A stretch of DNA of 64,000 nucleotides from Sapria himalayana (taxonomy: Eukaryota; Streptophyta; Magnoliopsida; Malpighiales; Rafflesiaceae): positions 1 to 64,000 of the forward strand of contig JAREIK010003424.1 of the NCBI GenBank assembly GCA_029783825.1, in the 5' to 3' direction. Below the pieces are notes generated by a model, which worked only from the letters and a program-made list of their open reading frames with translations, did not search any database and had not been told where the DNA came from. Positions within the stretch are counted from its first letter, which is position 1; each line of letters opens with the position of its first letter. Position numbers and translations under genes: made by a program. Of the stretch, positions 39,980 to 53,246 are shown one piece after another.

Positions 39980-41960
39980 CGCATCTATTGCCCATCCAAT
40001 TCTGATGCACCTATTGCTGTTCCGACGAGTTCTATGCCACCTCAAGCCATTTCAGCCATGTTCATTTAGGTCCAGCCCTTGTCCGTCACACTTCTGGTTG
40101 ACTCCACCTTGTCTCAGATGGCACCAGCCTTTTGGTTTGTCTTTCTGATGAGAATTGAGTTATTAATTCTTATTATTATGTGTCTCAGTCAATTTGTTGA
40201 GTATTGGTTATGGTGTTGTGGTTGGGCCGGATGAGTGGGTCGAATGTGTATGATCAAGTTTGTAGAGCTTGCTTGTTTGAAATATTTATATGTATCTATG
40301 CTTAACATATCATATTAATTAATGGCAATGCAGATGGCACAATCCAACGGTAAATCCAATCATCATTTTTTCACAAACCCTTCTATTGTTACGGTAGGTT
40401 CTTCAATTCCAATTGTAAAAGAAAGTCAAGGTACATCTGAACATCAAGCTCATAAAAAGTATAAGTCTGCTGTTTGGGAAAACTTATGAGATATTTGTTG
40501 ATTCAGAGGGAAATGAAACTGGTAGGGAAGCTTGTATATGGTGTAGGAAAGAATACTTGGAAAAAAAGTGATCAATGTACTTCGGGTTTATGGAAATAGT
40601 TGAGAGAGACTTGTAGGAAATTACCACACACAAAAGAATTAATAGAAGCTAACAAAGGTAAAGACAAGTCACAATCTTTGTTGAGTTTCACTAAAGGTAC
40701 TAGTTCAGAGGATAATAAATTAACTTGTTGGCAATTTGATCAACAACTAGTTAGGGAGGCTTTAGTGAAAATGATCATAAAAGTTTAATTGCGTTTTTGT
40801 TTTGTTGAGAGGGATGAGTTTAAGGAGTTTTGTGAAGCTAGTGTGCCTCAATTTAAAATTTAATCTAGGCACTCTATACTGAGGGATTGTTTTTCTTTAT
40901 TTGTTAAGGAAAAGAAGAAATTATTTGATAGCATATCATCTCATTGTTGTAGAGTTTATTGACTACCGACACTTGGATTAGCATTCAAAATTTGTCTTAT
41001 ATATGTTTGACTATTCGTTTCATTGATTCTCAATGGAATATGCATAAAAGGCTTTTGAACTTTTGTGTAATTAAAAGTCATTCTGAAGATAATATTAGAA
41101 ATGCTATTGAGTTTTGCATGAATGAATGGGGTTTGAGAAAGTTGATGTGCATTACTGTTGACAAAGCATCAAATAATGATGTTGCTATTGAACAGTTTAA
41201 AAAAAGGCTTGTGAAGAAAAGTGTTGTACCTTTGAAAGGTGAGCATTTTCATATGAGATGTTATGCTCATATCCTAAACTTAATTGTCATAGTTGGCATT
41301 GCAGTAGTTGAGGGTGCTATTCAAAAAATTACATGTGTGGTGAAATATGTGAGGAGCAGTCCTAAAAGATTAGATATGTTTAAGTTATGTGTTGAAGAAG
41401 CAAACTTGACATATGGATCTTCATTGCAATTAGATTGTCCTACAAGATAAAATTCAACTTATTTGATGCTACAAACTGATATAATATATCAAAAAGAATT
41501 TGAAACGTTGGAGGACAAAGACAAAAGATTCGTGAAGGAGTTTGGTTCAAACGTTCCAACTGAGAGAGACTGAACAAATGCCAAATTTTTGGCTCGTTTC
41601 TTGAAAACTTTTTATGAGGTAGCTTGTAAATTTTTTTGCTAATAATATTCTAACTCTAGTGTTTATTTTCTTGAGATTATTCGAATTTTGAAAAAAATTG
41701 AGCTTTGTGAAAATAGTAGAGATACAATGGTGTCTGAAATGAGTATGAAAATGAGACATAAATTCAACAAATATTGGGGTTCTCTTCAGTCAACAAATAT
41801 TATGCTTTTTGTAGCAGTAGTGTTGGATCCAAGATATAGCTGAAATATCTCAAGGTTAAGTACACTTAGCATTATGGAGAGGAATTGGCTAGAAATTTTG
41901 TAAAAAAATTTATAAATGCTTTAAATGGGATGATTGATGATTATAAAGAAGTTAATGATA
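39980..41960 (+). mobile_element. hAT element copy 3, truncated at both ends
   Basis: A plus-strand hAT fragment inside reversed-polarity satellite, so again opposite to the satellite. It begins in the leader ('ctattgcccatccaattc'), lacking about 245 bp of the 5' terminus kept by copy 1. It ends within the linker before the dimerisation domain ('gatgattataaagaagttaa'). No terminal repeats or target duplications remain. It shares the 'attggggttctctt' sequence with copy 2, where copy 1 has a short local difference. Confidence 0.86.
40334..41952 (+). pseudogene. hAT transposase relic, copy 3 (N-terminus to core)
   Basis: The ATG at 40,334 directly follows an intron-like acceptor (aatgcag) and opens MAQSNGKSNHHFFTNPSIV. 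This is probably the native start, which copy 1 has lost. A one-base insertion at VWE/NL shifts the frame before the BED finger (ACIWCRKEY). The zinc-ligand His position is now a stop (TGG AAA TAG TTG). The core is the best of the three: open from 40,959 to 41,447 with TTDTW (first Asp present), ITVDKASNN (second Asp at 41,160-41,162, the usual Asn changed to Lys) and HFHMRCYAHILNLI (about 41,250-41,286). CPTR is then cut by TAA at 41,448-41,450, where copy 1 has CPTRW. TGA at 41,571-41,573 (usual Trp of ERDW) is shared with copy 1. TAG at 41,867-41,869 is shared with both other copies. Not functional. Confidence 0.86.
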
Positions 41961-42352
41961 TGTCTACTTAATAATTATTTTATTATTTTTTATTATTTTC
42001 AAAGATTATAACCTTTGAAAATATAATAATTTTTAATTTTTTTTCAAAAGTTAATAAATATTTATTTATTATAATCATAATAATTATATATCATATAAAT
42101 TCTATATAAAAATTTTATTCATAGATATTCTAATAATTATCAAAAAATAAATTAAAAATCTATTAAGAATGAGATTGATATTACTTAAAATATAATATCT
42201 AAACATAAAATGATTCAAAAGCTAAGCAAAATATATTAATTAATAATAATTATTTGTTTTTAAATTATTATTCTTTTTAAAGCTTATCTATTTTTTGATG
42301 AAAAATAATTTTTATAAATTATATTTTTAACTCATAATTTATTTTATAATTA

Positions 42353-42365
42353 ATATATATATATA
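42353..42365. repeat. (TA)n microsatellite, inverted context
   Basis: TA run at the E-C monomer junction in a reversed-polarity block, matching the three forward examples. Confidence 0.65.
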
Positions 42366-45022
42366 AATAAAAAACTTACCAATCAAACTGAATTTTTTAA
42401 ATTAGAATGAAAACTAATAAAAATTAGATTTATTAATTATTATTTAGGGTATACCTATTTAAATGTTATCTATATAAGGGTATCGGGATTTTGTAATTTA
42501 GTGATTTAAGTGTTTAGGCATTTAGTGATTTATAGGTTTTATTTAAAAAATGAAATAACAAAAAAAGAATATTTTTTTTATTTTTTGACATGTTCAAAGG
42601 TTACAATCTTTGAAAATATAAAAATTTTAAAACTTTTTTCAATAGTGAAGACAATATTTAGTTATAATAATTATTAAATTTAATATCATATAAATTAAAT
42701 ATAAATATATTTATTGATAAATATTCTAATATTGATCAAAAAATAAATTAATAATCTATTATTAATAAGTTAGATATTAATTAAAATATAATTTCAAAAC
42801 CTAAAATGATTCAGAAACAAAGTAAAATATATTACTATATAAAATTTTTTGTTTTAATTTTTTTTCTTCTTTTAATAAGTTTATCTATATTTTTGTGTTG
42901 AAAAACAATTTATATAAATTATATTTTTCTAACTTATAATTTAATTTGTATTTAATATTTATATAAAAATAAACAAATAAATAATTAAAATGAATATTTA
43001 AAATTATAATGATAAAAATAAAAATGCGATTTATTATTTATTATTTAGGATATACCTGTTTAAAAAATTTATCTATTTAGGGTTTTGGAGATTTAGAAGT
43101 TATTGATTTAAGTATTTAAGCATTTAATGGTTTATAGCTTTTATTTAAACAATGAAATAACAAAAAATTTATTTTTGATATTTTTTCAAATTTTCAAAGT
43201 CATAACTTTTGAAAATATAATAATTTTAAAATTTTTTAAAAATGTGAATACAATATTTAGTAATAATAATTATTATAAAGATATATAATATAAAATAAAT
43301 ATAAACAATTTTATTGATTTATATTATTTCAATAATCAAAAAATAAATTAATAAACTATTATTAATATGATATATATAAATTAAAATATAATTAAAAACC
43401 CTAAAATGATTCAAAATCAAAGTAAAATTTATTACTAAATAATAATTTTTTTTAGTTTTTGCATCATTTTATAAGCTTATATTTTTTTTGTTGAAAAATA
43501 TATTATTTAAATTATATTTGTCACTCATAATTTATTTTGTAATTAATATTTCAATAAATTATTTAAATTATATTTAAGGTTTATGAGTTTAAAGTTTTAA
43601 GTATTTAAAGGCATCGGGGTTTAGGAGTTTAGAGATTTATGTATTTAAGCAATTAATGGTTTATAAGTTTTATTTAAACAATGATATAACAAAAAATTTA
43701 TTTTTGTTATTTTTTCTCATTTTTAAAGGTTATAACCTTTGAAAATATAACAATTTTTAAATTTTTTTATATGTGAATACTATATTTAGTTATGATAATC
43801 TTAATAATTATATATCATGTTAATTCAATATAAATAATTATATTGATAGATATTATATTAATAATCAAAAAATAAATTAATAAACTATTATTAATAAGAT
43901 AGATATTTTTAAAAATATATTTGCAAAACGTATATTTATTAAAAATCAAAGTAAAATATAATATTATATAATGATTTTTTTGATGTTTTGCTTCTTTTTA
44001 TAAGTTTATATTTTTTGTTATTAAAAGTAAATTATTTAAATTATATTTGTCTTCCATATAATTTATTTTTAATTTATAATTCTATAAAAATAAACTAATA
44101 AATAAATAAAATGTTTATTTAAAATTATAATGAATACAAATAAAATTGAGATTTATTATTTATTATTCGGGATATACTAGTTTAATGGTTTAAGTATTTA
44201 GGTGTTTTGGGGTTTAGTGATTTACGTGTTCAGGACTTTAGTGATTTATAGTTTTTAATTAAAGAATAAAAAAATAAAAAATTAAATTTTTTGATTTTTT
44301 TAATTTTTGAAGGTTATAACCATTGAAAATATAATAATTTTTTAATTTTTTTTAAATGTTAATATAATATTTAGTTATAATATTCTTAATAATTATATAT
44401 AATGTAAACTAATAATAAATAACTTTATTAATAGATATTATAATAATGATCAATAAAAAATTAATAAACTATTATTAATAAGAATGATATAAATTAAAAT
44501 ATTATTGCAAAAACAAAAATGATTCAAAATCAAAGTAAAATATTTTAAAAAATAATAAATTTTTATTTTAAAATTTTGATTCTTTTTATAAGCATATATT
44601 TTTTTTTGATAAAAAATAAATTATTTAAAATAGATCTATCTCACTAATATTTATTTTGTAATTAATATTTCTTTAAAAATAAACTGATAAATAATTAAAA
44701 AAAAATTTAAATTATACTTAATAAAAATTAAAATGAGATTTATAATTTATTATTAATGTATACCAATTTAATAGTTTAAGTATTTAAAAGTTTTGTCATT
44801 TTGGAGTTTAGTAATTTATGTTTTTAGGCATTTAGTGGTTTATAGGTTTTATTTAAACAATAAAATAACAAAAAAAAATTTGGTAATTTTTTGTCATTTT
44901 CATTAGTTATAATAATAAAATAATATTTAGTTATAATAAAATTTAAAATATAATAATATTTTAAATATTTATAATATTTAAAATATCATATAATAATATA
45001 TGATAAATAATAATATTTATTA

Positions 45023-45050
45023 ATTTTCATAGGTTATAACCTATGAAAAT
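45023..45050. repeat. Perfect palindrome with symmetric variant (CATAGG/CCTATG)
   Basis: The left arm is ATTTTCATAGGTTA and the right arm is its exact complement. Compared with the common form (CAAAGG), the change is present in both arms, so dyad symmetry is kept. Neighbouring A-type monomers usually carry the change in one arm only. Confidence 0.85.
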
Positions 45051-46368
45051 ATAATAATATTTAAAATTTTTGAAATGTGAATACAATATTTAGTTATAAT
45101 AATTTTAATAATTATATATGATATAAATTCCATATAAACAATTTTATTATTAGATATTGTAATAATGATCAAAAATTAAATTAATAAACTCTTAATAATA
45201 AGATTAATATTAATTAAAAAATATTTACATAACCCAAATTGATTCAAAATTAAAGTAAAAAACTTTTTTGGATAATAATTTTTAATTTTTAAATTTTTAC
45301 TTCTTTTATAAGCGTATATATTTTTTTGATTAAAAATAAATTATTTAAATTATATTTCTTGCACTAATAATTTATTTTGTAATAAATATTTCTATAAAAA
45401 TAAACTTATAAATAATTAAAATGAATATTTAAAATAATAATAAATTGAAATATAAATTAGATTTCTTAATTATTAAGTAGCATATAGTGGTTTAATTGTT
45501 TATGTATTTAGGCATTACAAGCCTTAGTAGTTTACTGATTTAACTGTGTATGCATTTAGTGGTTTATAGGTTTTATTTAAAAATTAAAATAACAAAATAT
45601 TTATTTTTATTATTTTTTGATATTTTCAAAGTTTATAACAATTGAAAATATAATAATTTTTAAATTTTTTTCAAAAGTGAATTCAATATTTAGTTATAAT
45701 AATCATTATATTTATATATCATATAAATTCAATATAAATATTTTTATCCATAAATATTCTAATAATGATCAAAAAATAAATTAATAATTATTATTAATAA
45801 GATAGATATCAATTAAAATATTATAAAAAATCCTAAAATGATTTAGAAGAAATAAACATATATTACTATATAATAATTTGTTGTTTTGAATTTTTTTTTC
45901 TTTTAAAAAGTTTATCCATATTTTTTTGTTAAAAATTAATTTATATAAATTATATTTGTCTACATCAATTTATTTTTTAATTAATATTTATATAAAAATA
46001 AACAAATAAATAAATAAAATGAATATTTAAAATTATAATGAAAAAAAATAATTCGAGATTTATTCTTTATTATTTTGGGTATACCAGTCTAATTTAAATT
46101 AGATCTGTCTTACTAAAAAATTATTTTGTAATTAATATTTCTATAAAAATAAACTGAAAAATAATTAAAATAAAAATTTAAAATTATACTAAATAAAAAT
46201 TAAAATGAGATTTATGAATTATTATTAATGTATACTAGTTTAATATTTTAAGTATTTAGAGGTTTTTCATTTATGACTTTAGCGATTTATGTTTTTAGGC
46301 ATTTAGTGGTTTATAGGTTTTATTTAAATAATTAAATCAGTAAAAAATTGTTTTTTATATTTTTTCAC

Positions 46369-46396
46369 ATTTTCAAAGGTTATAACCTTTGAAAAT
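46369..46396. repeat. Perfect 28-bp satellite palindrome
   Basis: Identical to the palindrome at 20,226-20,253, in a reversed-polarity block. Confidence 0.88.
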
Positions 46397-48884
46397 ATAA
46401 TAATTTTAATTATTTTAAAAAATGTGAATACAATATTTAGTAATAAGAATCATTATAATTATATATAATATAAATTATATATAAACAATTTTATTGATAG
46501 ATATGATATTAATTATCAAAAAATAAATTAATATGCTATTTTTAATATGATAGATATAAATTAAAAAATAATTGCAAAACCTAAAATTATTTAAAATCAA
46601 AGTAAAATTTATTATCAAGTAATAATTTTTGTTTTTAGTATTTGCTTCTTTTTATAAGCTTATTTTTTTTGATGAAAAATAAATTATTTAAATTATATTT
46701 AAGGTTTACGAGTTTATAGTTTTAAGTATTTAGGGGCTTTTGTGTTTAGGAGTTTATAGAATTAAGTGTTATGCATTTAGTGGTCTATAAGTTTTATTTA
46801 AACAATGATATAATAAAAAAATTATTTTTATTTTTTTTTCTAATTTTTGAAGGTTATAACCTTTGAAAATATAAAACTTTCTAAATTTTTTTCAAATGTA
46901 AATATAATATTTAGTTATAATAATCTTAATAAATATAAGTCATTTAAATTAAATATAAATAATCACATTGCTAGATATTATTAAATGATCAATATATAAA
47001 TAAATAAACTATTATTAATAATGAATGATATAGATTAAAATATAATTACAAAATCTAAAAATATTCAAAATTAGATTAAAATAAATTACTAAATAATAAT
47101 ATTTTGTATTAAAAATTTTGCTTCTTTTTATGATCTTATATTTTTTTGATGAAAAATAAATTATTTATATTATATCGTTCTCACTAATAATTTATTTTAT
47201 AATTAATATTTCTATAAAAATAAACCGATAAATAATTAAATTGAATATTTAAAATTATAATGAATACTAATAAAAATGAGATTTATTATTTATTATTTTG
47301 AGTATACTAATTTAAAGGCTTATGTATTTATGGGCTTCGGGGTTTAGGAGTTTAGTAATTAAGAATTTATGTATTTTTTGGTTTATAGATTTTATTTAAA
47401 AAATCTAATAACAAAAAATTTATTTTTTTATTTTTTCTTATTTTCAAAGGTCATAACCTTTGAAAACTTAATAATTTTTAAATTTTTTTAAAATATAAAA
47501 ATATTATTTTGTTATAATAATCTAAATAATTATATATTATGTAAATTCAATATAAATAATTTTTTTATAGATTTTATGATGACGATAATAAAATAAATTA
47601 ATAAACTCTTATTAATAAGATAGATATTAATTAAAATTTATTTGCAAACCTTAAATGATACAAAATCAAAGTAAAATATATTAATAAGATAGATATTAAA
47701 TAAAACTATTATTAATAATATAAAATATACAGGTTTAAAAGATTATATATTTTGGAGTTTTGGGATTTAAGAATTTAGTGATTTAAGTGTTTAGGCATTT
47801 AGTAGTTTATAGGTTTTATTTAAAAAATAAAATAACAAAAATTAATTTTTTGTTATTTGTTCTCATTTTTGAAGGATATAACCTTTGAAACTATAATAAT
47901 TTTTAAATTTTTTTAAATGTGAATACTATATTTTGTTATGATAATCTTAAAAATTATATATCATGTAAATTCAATATAAACAATTATATTGATATATATT
48001 ATAATAATGATCATACAAAATATTAATAAACAATTATTAATAATTTAAATATTGTTTAAAATATATTTACAAAACCTAAAAAGATTCAAAATCAAAGTGA
48101 AAAATTTTACTAAATATTAATTTTAAATTTTTAAATTTTTTTATCCATTTATAAGCTTATATATTTTTTGATGAAAAATAAATAATTTAAATTATATTTG
48201 TCTAATTATTAATTTTTTTAATTTATATTTCTATAAAAATAAACTAATAAATAATTAAAATGTATATATAAAATTATAATGAATACTAATAAAAATGAGA
48301 TTTATGATTTATTATTTAGGGTACACCTATTTAATGGTTTAAGTTTATTGTGGTTTTGGGGTTAATGAGTTTATTGATTTAGATGTTTACACATTTAGGT
48401 GTTTATAGGTTTTATTTAATTAATAAAATAACAAAAAATTTATTTCAATGAATTTTCGTGATTTTCAAAGGTTATAACCTTTGAAAATATAAGATTTTTT
48501 TAATAGTTCTAAAATATGAATACAATACTTAGTTATAATAATCTTAAATAATTATATTCGTGGTAAATTCAAGATAAAAAATTTTATTAATATATATTAT
48601 TTTGATGATCAAAAAATAAATTAATAAACTATTATTAATAAGATAGATATTAATTAAAATATATTTGCAAAACCAAAAATAATTCAAAATCAAAGTAAAT
48701 TATATTACTAAATAAAATTTTAAATTTTTGAAATTTTGTTTATTTTTATAAGCTTATATTTTTTTTCATAAATAATAATTTATTTTAATTATATATGTCT
48801 CACTCATTATTTATTTTGTAATTAATATTTCTATAAAAATAAACTAAAAAATATTTAAAATGAATATTTAAAATTATAATGAAT

Positions 48885-50378
48885 AAATTTGGGTTTTGTA
48901 AATATTTTTTAATTAATATCTATATTATTATTAATAGTTTATTAATTTAATTTTTGATCATTATTATAATATCTATCAATAAAATTGTTTATATTGAATT
49001 TATATTATATATAATTATTAAAATTATTATAAGTAAATATTGTATTCACATTTCAAAAAATTTTAATTATTATTATATTTTCAAAGGTTATAACCTATGA
49101 AAATGACTAAAAATTACAAAATTTTTTTTTGTTATTTTATTGTTTAAATAAAACCTATAAACTACTAAATGTCTAAAAACATGAATCGCTAAACTCCTAA
49201 ACGACAAAATTTTTAAATACTTAAACTATTAAATTGGTATACATTAATAATAAATTATAAATGTTATTTTAATTTTTATTAAGTGTAATTTTAAATTTTT
49301 ATTTTATTATTATCAGTTTATTTTTATAGAAATAATAATTACAAAATAAATTATTAGTAAGACATATCTATTTTAAATAATTTATTATTTATCAAAAAAT
49401 ATATACATGCTTATAAATAGAGGCAAAATTTTAAAAACAAAAATTTATTATTTTGTAATATATTTTATTTTGATTTTTAATTATTTTAGTTTTTGCAAAC
49501 ATATTTTAATTTATATCATTCTTATTAATAATAGTTTATTAATTTTTTTATTGATCATTATTATAATATCTATTAATAAAATTATTTATATTGAGTTTAC
49601 ATTATATATAATTATTAAGAATATTATAACTAAATATTATATTAACATTTAAAAAAATTAAAAATTATTATATTATCTAAGGTTATAACCTACAAAAATT
49701 AAAAAAAAACAAATAATTTATTTTTTTATTTTTTTATTCTTTAAATAAAAACTATAAATCACTAAAGGCCCAAACACTTAAAACACTAAACCCCAAAACA
49801 CCTAAATACTTAAACCATTAAACTATTATATCCTGAATAATAAATAATAATTTATTATTCATTATAATTTCAATATTCATTTTTATTATTTATTAGTTTA
49901 TTTTTATAGAAATATTAATTGCAAAATAAAATTATGATTGATAAAATATAATTTAAATAATTTATCTTCATCAAAAAAATTTATAAGCTTATAAAAAGAA
50001 TCAAAAATTTTTAAAAAAAAATTATTATTTAGTAATATATTTTACTATGATTTTGAATCGTTTTAGGTTTTGCAAAAATATTTTAATTAATATCTATCTT
50101 ATAAATAATAGTTTATTAATCTATCTTATGATCAGTATTATAATATCGATCAATAAAATTATTTATATTAAATTTACATGATATTTAATTTTAATGATTA
50201 TTATAATTAAATATTGTATTAACATTTGAAAAAAAAGTAAAAATTATAATATTTTCAATGGTTATAACATTGAAAATGAGAAAAAATCATAAAAATAATT
50301 TTTTTTATTTAATTATTTAAATAAAACATATAAACCAAAAAATACCTTAATACTTAAATTACTAAACTACTAAACTCT
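48885..50378 (+). repeat. Satellite block S7, forward polarity
   Basis: Forward monomers resume mid-unit at 'aatttgggttttgtaaatat' (type A), followed by a G-type and an X-type monomer up to U3. The 81-codon ORF at 49,407-49,652 lies in the AT-rich G monomer and is not supported as a gene. Confidence 0.87.
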
Positions 50379-50654
50379 GATGCTGCTACACCGCACACAC
50401 ATAGCGACGAACCACAGTAAACACATGCACATATCATGTCCATTTTGGTGTAGAATTTAGAGGGGCCAGCAAGTCCTGGAAGCAGCCAGAAGTATGGGCC
50501 ACCAGCTTGTAGAGGGCCCCACTAGCAAGCCAGGATGATAACATTCAGACAACTGACGAGACCAAGCAAAGTGGTCGGGAGTAAAGCCAGGAGTAGCTAG
50601 GAGTGGGTCCCTCTAGCCCAATCATGCACAAAGTACTTGTAGAGACGGATCATG

Positions 50655-50696
<42 letters not shown>

Positions 50697-52660
50697 TTGT
50701 CTGTTCTCTATGTATCATGCAATGAGGGCAATAGGACCCATTAGTATCTCTAAGTGGGGCCCACTAATGCATTTTGTAAATACACATTAGGCGATGCTAC
50801 ACTTCCGGGAGCAGAAGACTCATCTTTATAGCATTTTGTAATTTTACTTGTATTCTAGCTTGATTTTACGCGTAGATAATTAGACTATGAGATGGACCTC
50901 ATCACACATGCACACCGATGCATGCATATTTTTTGATATTTTGTCGGTGCAACATACAACCACTTCTTGGAGCTCGAGGAGGAAGCATTCTAAGCCAAGA
51001 GATAATCTTTTGAGGATCATTGGAGCAAAAGAATGTGGAATTCAGAGGTGAGAATTAATTGACAAAGTGCCGTAGATATGGACTTGTGGATTTATGGGTA
51101 TTCATTTTTACATGTATTCCATTGCATAGCAATGACATAGGCAAACGGTTGATGCTGCAGGTCACACACATGCAGAATCTTAGATTTGCATAGTTTTAAT
51201 ATGGTGCATCATTCAGGTTCCTCCAAAAGACTTGTAAAAATCCGAATGGAAATGACACAGTGCGCATGACTCAATGCCAACTCTAAGTCCGGGAATGCCA
51301 GGTGATTTTAGTTGTATTCGTACGCTTGGAATTATTAGGCATTATGTTTTTTTATGTATTTTATGCATAGAATCATTAAGGTGCATAGGATTTGGTGGGC
51401 TGGACTAAATTAGTCATCTTTTTAGTCTATTGTAAGTTGTATGCCTAAATGATAAATAAAGTGTTTATTTTCCAAAAAAAAACTATAAACCCTAAACTTT
51501 AAATCCTAAACCTTAAATCATAAACTATAACCCTAACCCATAAACCTTAAATCCAAAATCTCATGTTTTGAACTTTTATAATCAAATGACTAAGTGTTAA
51601 ATTTAAATTAAAATTCCCAACTTTTAGGAATATCACAAATATATCTTTTTGTATATTTAACACAAAGGCATGACTCAAGGGGTGAGGTATGGATTCAATC
51701 ACTTTCTTGCTTTAGATTATTGTAGCATTAACAATGGTCATGATTGTATATTGTCTCTAGAACACAAAATCATATCGATGAGAATATGCCATAACTTGTG
51801 TCTCTTTGTGAACATATTGTTATGACACTAAGAATGATCATGAATACATATTTAATCACTATAATACTAGGTCAAAGTATTAAATATGGTCATATTTTGT
51901 GCATTTTATCTTTATATTGCAAAGTCATTGCACTAGGAATGATTGTAAATTTGGACATTCTTCAAGAGCAAAAGTCACGACCCTATAAATAGTTAAAGCT
52001 CGAATACTACTCTTTATAACATTCTATAGCTAAAATTCTTGGGATTGAAATTATCACCATGGCTTTTTCCTTTGATTTGTGACCTCAAGTGTAGACATGC
52101 AAGACTAATATTTTGAGCAATGATTAAAACCTTTTATACATTTGAATATGATTCATTTACACCTTTTTGGGTATTGTGAGCTTGTATACATAACTCATTT
52201 AATATAAAAAGAAAGAAATGATACTTTTCATATCCATGAGGATATAAAAAAGGGGCTTAGACATGCCAATAAAATAAGTTTTTTGATTCTTTATTGAAAG
52301 AGTGCCCATACTTCTTGCCCTGCTCAAACCGCCCCGGGGCTAGTTTGTTCTAATAGACTACAAGGTGGTTATTTTTTTAGAGGTGAACTATGGTTTTAAA
52401 AAATTGCTCTGAGTGTGTGCATTAAAGATATTTTATAAGAAATTACAATAATCAATATAAATATCATCTTCAACAACTAGCTATTTCAACACATAGGGGT
52501 ACAACTTTGGTTTAGTCTGTTAGCGTACATGAGTCAAATTACCTTTGATAGCCCAGTCATTCAACATCAAATATGATGAGACATAATAGAGATAAAGTAA
52601 AAGCTCCTATTATTTAGGGTAGAGCTTTAGCAATCATTCTAGAGGTGAGATAGAACAAAA
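50379..52660 (+). repeat. Composite repeat unit U, copy 3 (internally deleted)
   Basis: Same left edge as U1 and U2 ('ctaaactctga' then 'tgctgctacaccgcacacac') and the same right edge and following satellite as U1 and U2. About 195 bp corresponding to 5634-5829 of U1 are missing at about 50,620. AATAAA and an A-tract lie near 51,455-51,482, the telomere-like tract at 51,482-51,562 and the ~52-bp repeats at about 51,655-51,990. The ORF at 51,798-51,992 is part of that repeat. It is the shortest U copy. Confidence 0.85.
50659..50693. repeat. (AC)n microsatellite in U3
   Basis: A pure AC run of about 17 units. The same place has only a few CA units in U1, U2 and U4 (for example 'ctcacacacacaatc'), so the run expanded after the U copies separated. 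Confidence 0.9.
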
Positions 52661-53218
52661 TAAATTATTTTAATTATTTAGTATAATTTTAAATTATTAT
52701 TTTAATTATTTATCAGTTTATTTTTATTGAAATATTAATTAAAAAATAAATTATTAGTGAGACAGATCTAATTTAAATTAAAACGTTATACTCTAAATAA
52801 TAAATATTAAATCTCATTTTTTTAATTATAATTTTAATTGTTCATTTTAATTATTTATTTGTTTATTTTTATATAAATATTAATTAAAAAATAAATTATG
52901 AGTTAGACAAAGATAATTTATGTAAAATATTTTTAATCAAAAAAATATATGTTAAATTTTTAAAATAAAAAAAATTACAAAACAAAAAATTATTATATAG
53001 TAATATATTTTAGTTTGCTTATGAATCATTTTATGTTTTTTAATTATATTTTAATTGATATCTATCTTATTAATAATAGATTATTAATTTATTTTTTGAT
53101 CATTATTAGAATATTAATCACTAAAATTGTTTATATTGAATTTATATGATATATAAATATAATGATTATTATAACTAAATATTGAATTCGCTTTTGAAAA
53201 AAATATAAAAATTATTAT

Positions 53219-53246
53219 ATTTTCAAAGGTTATAACCTTTGAAAAT
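53219..53246. repeat. Perfect 28-bp satellite palindrome
   Basis: Identical to the palindrome at 20,226-20,253. Confidence 0.88.

Larger units (their letters stand above)
41961..48884 (-). repeat. Satellite block S6, reversed polarity
   Basis: Reversed monomers. An E-C pair lies at about 42,000-42,620 with its TA run at 42,353-42,365. F-type junctions are at about 43,541-43,590 and 46,675-46,710, and a p junction at about 46,085-46,105. A locally scrambled stretch lies at 44,880-45,060. Perfect palindromes lie at 45,023-45,050 (variant) and 46,369-46,396. The block ends at the polarity switch near 48,884. No gene is seen. Confidence 0.88.
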
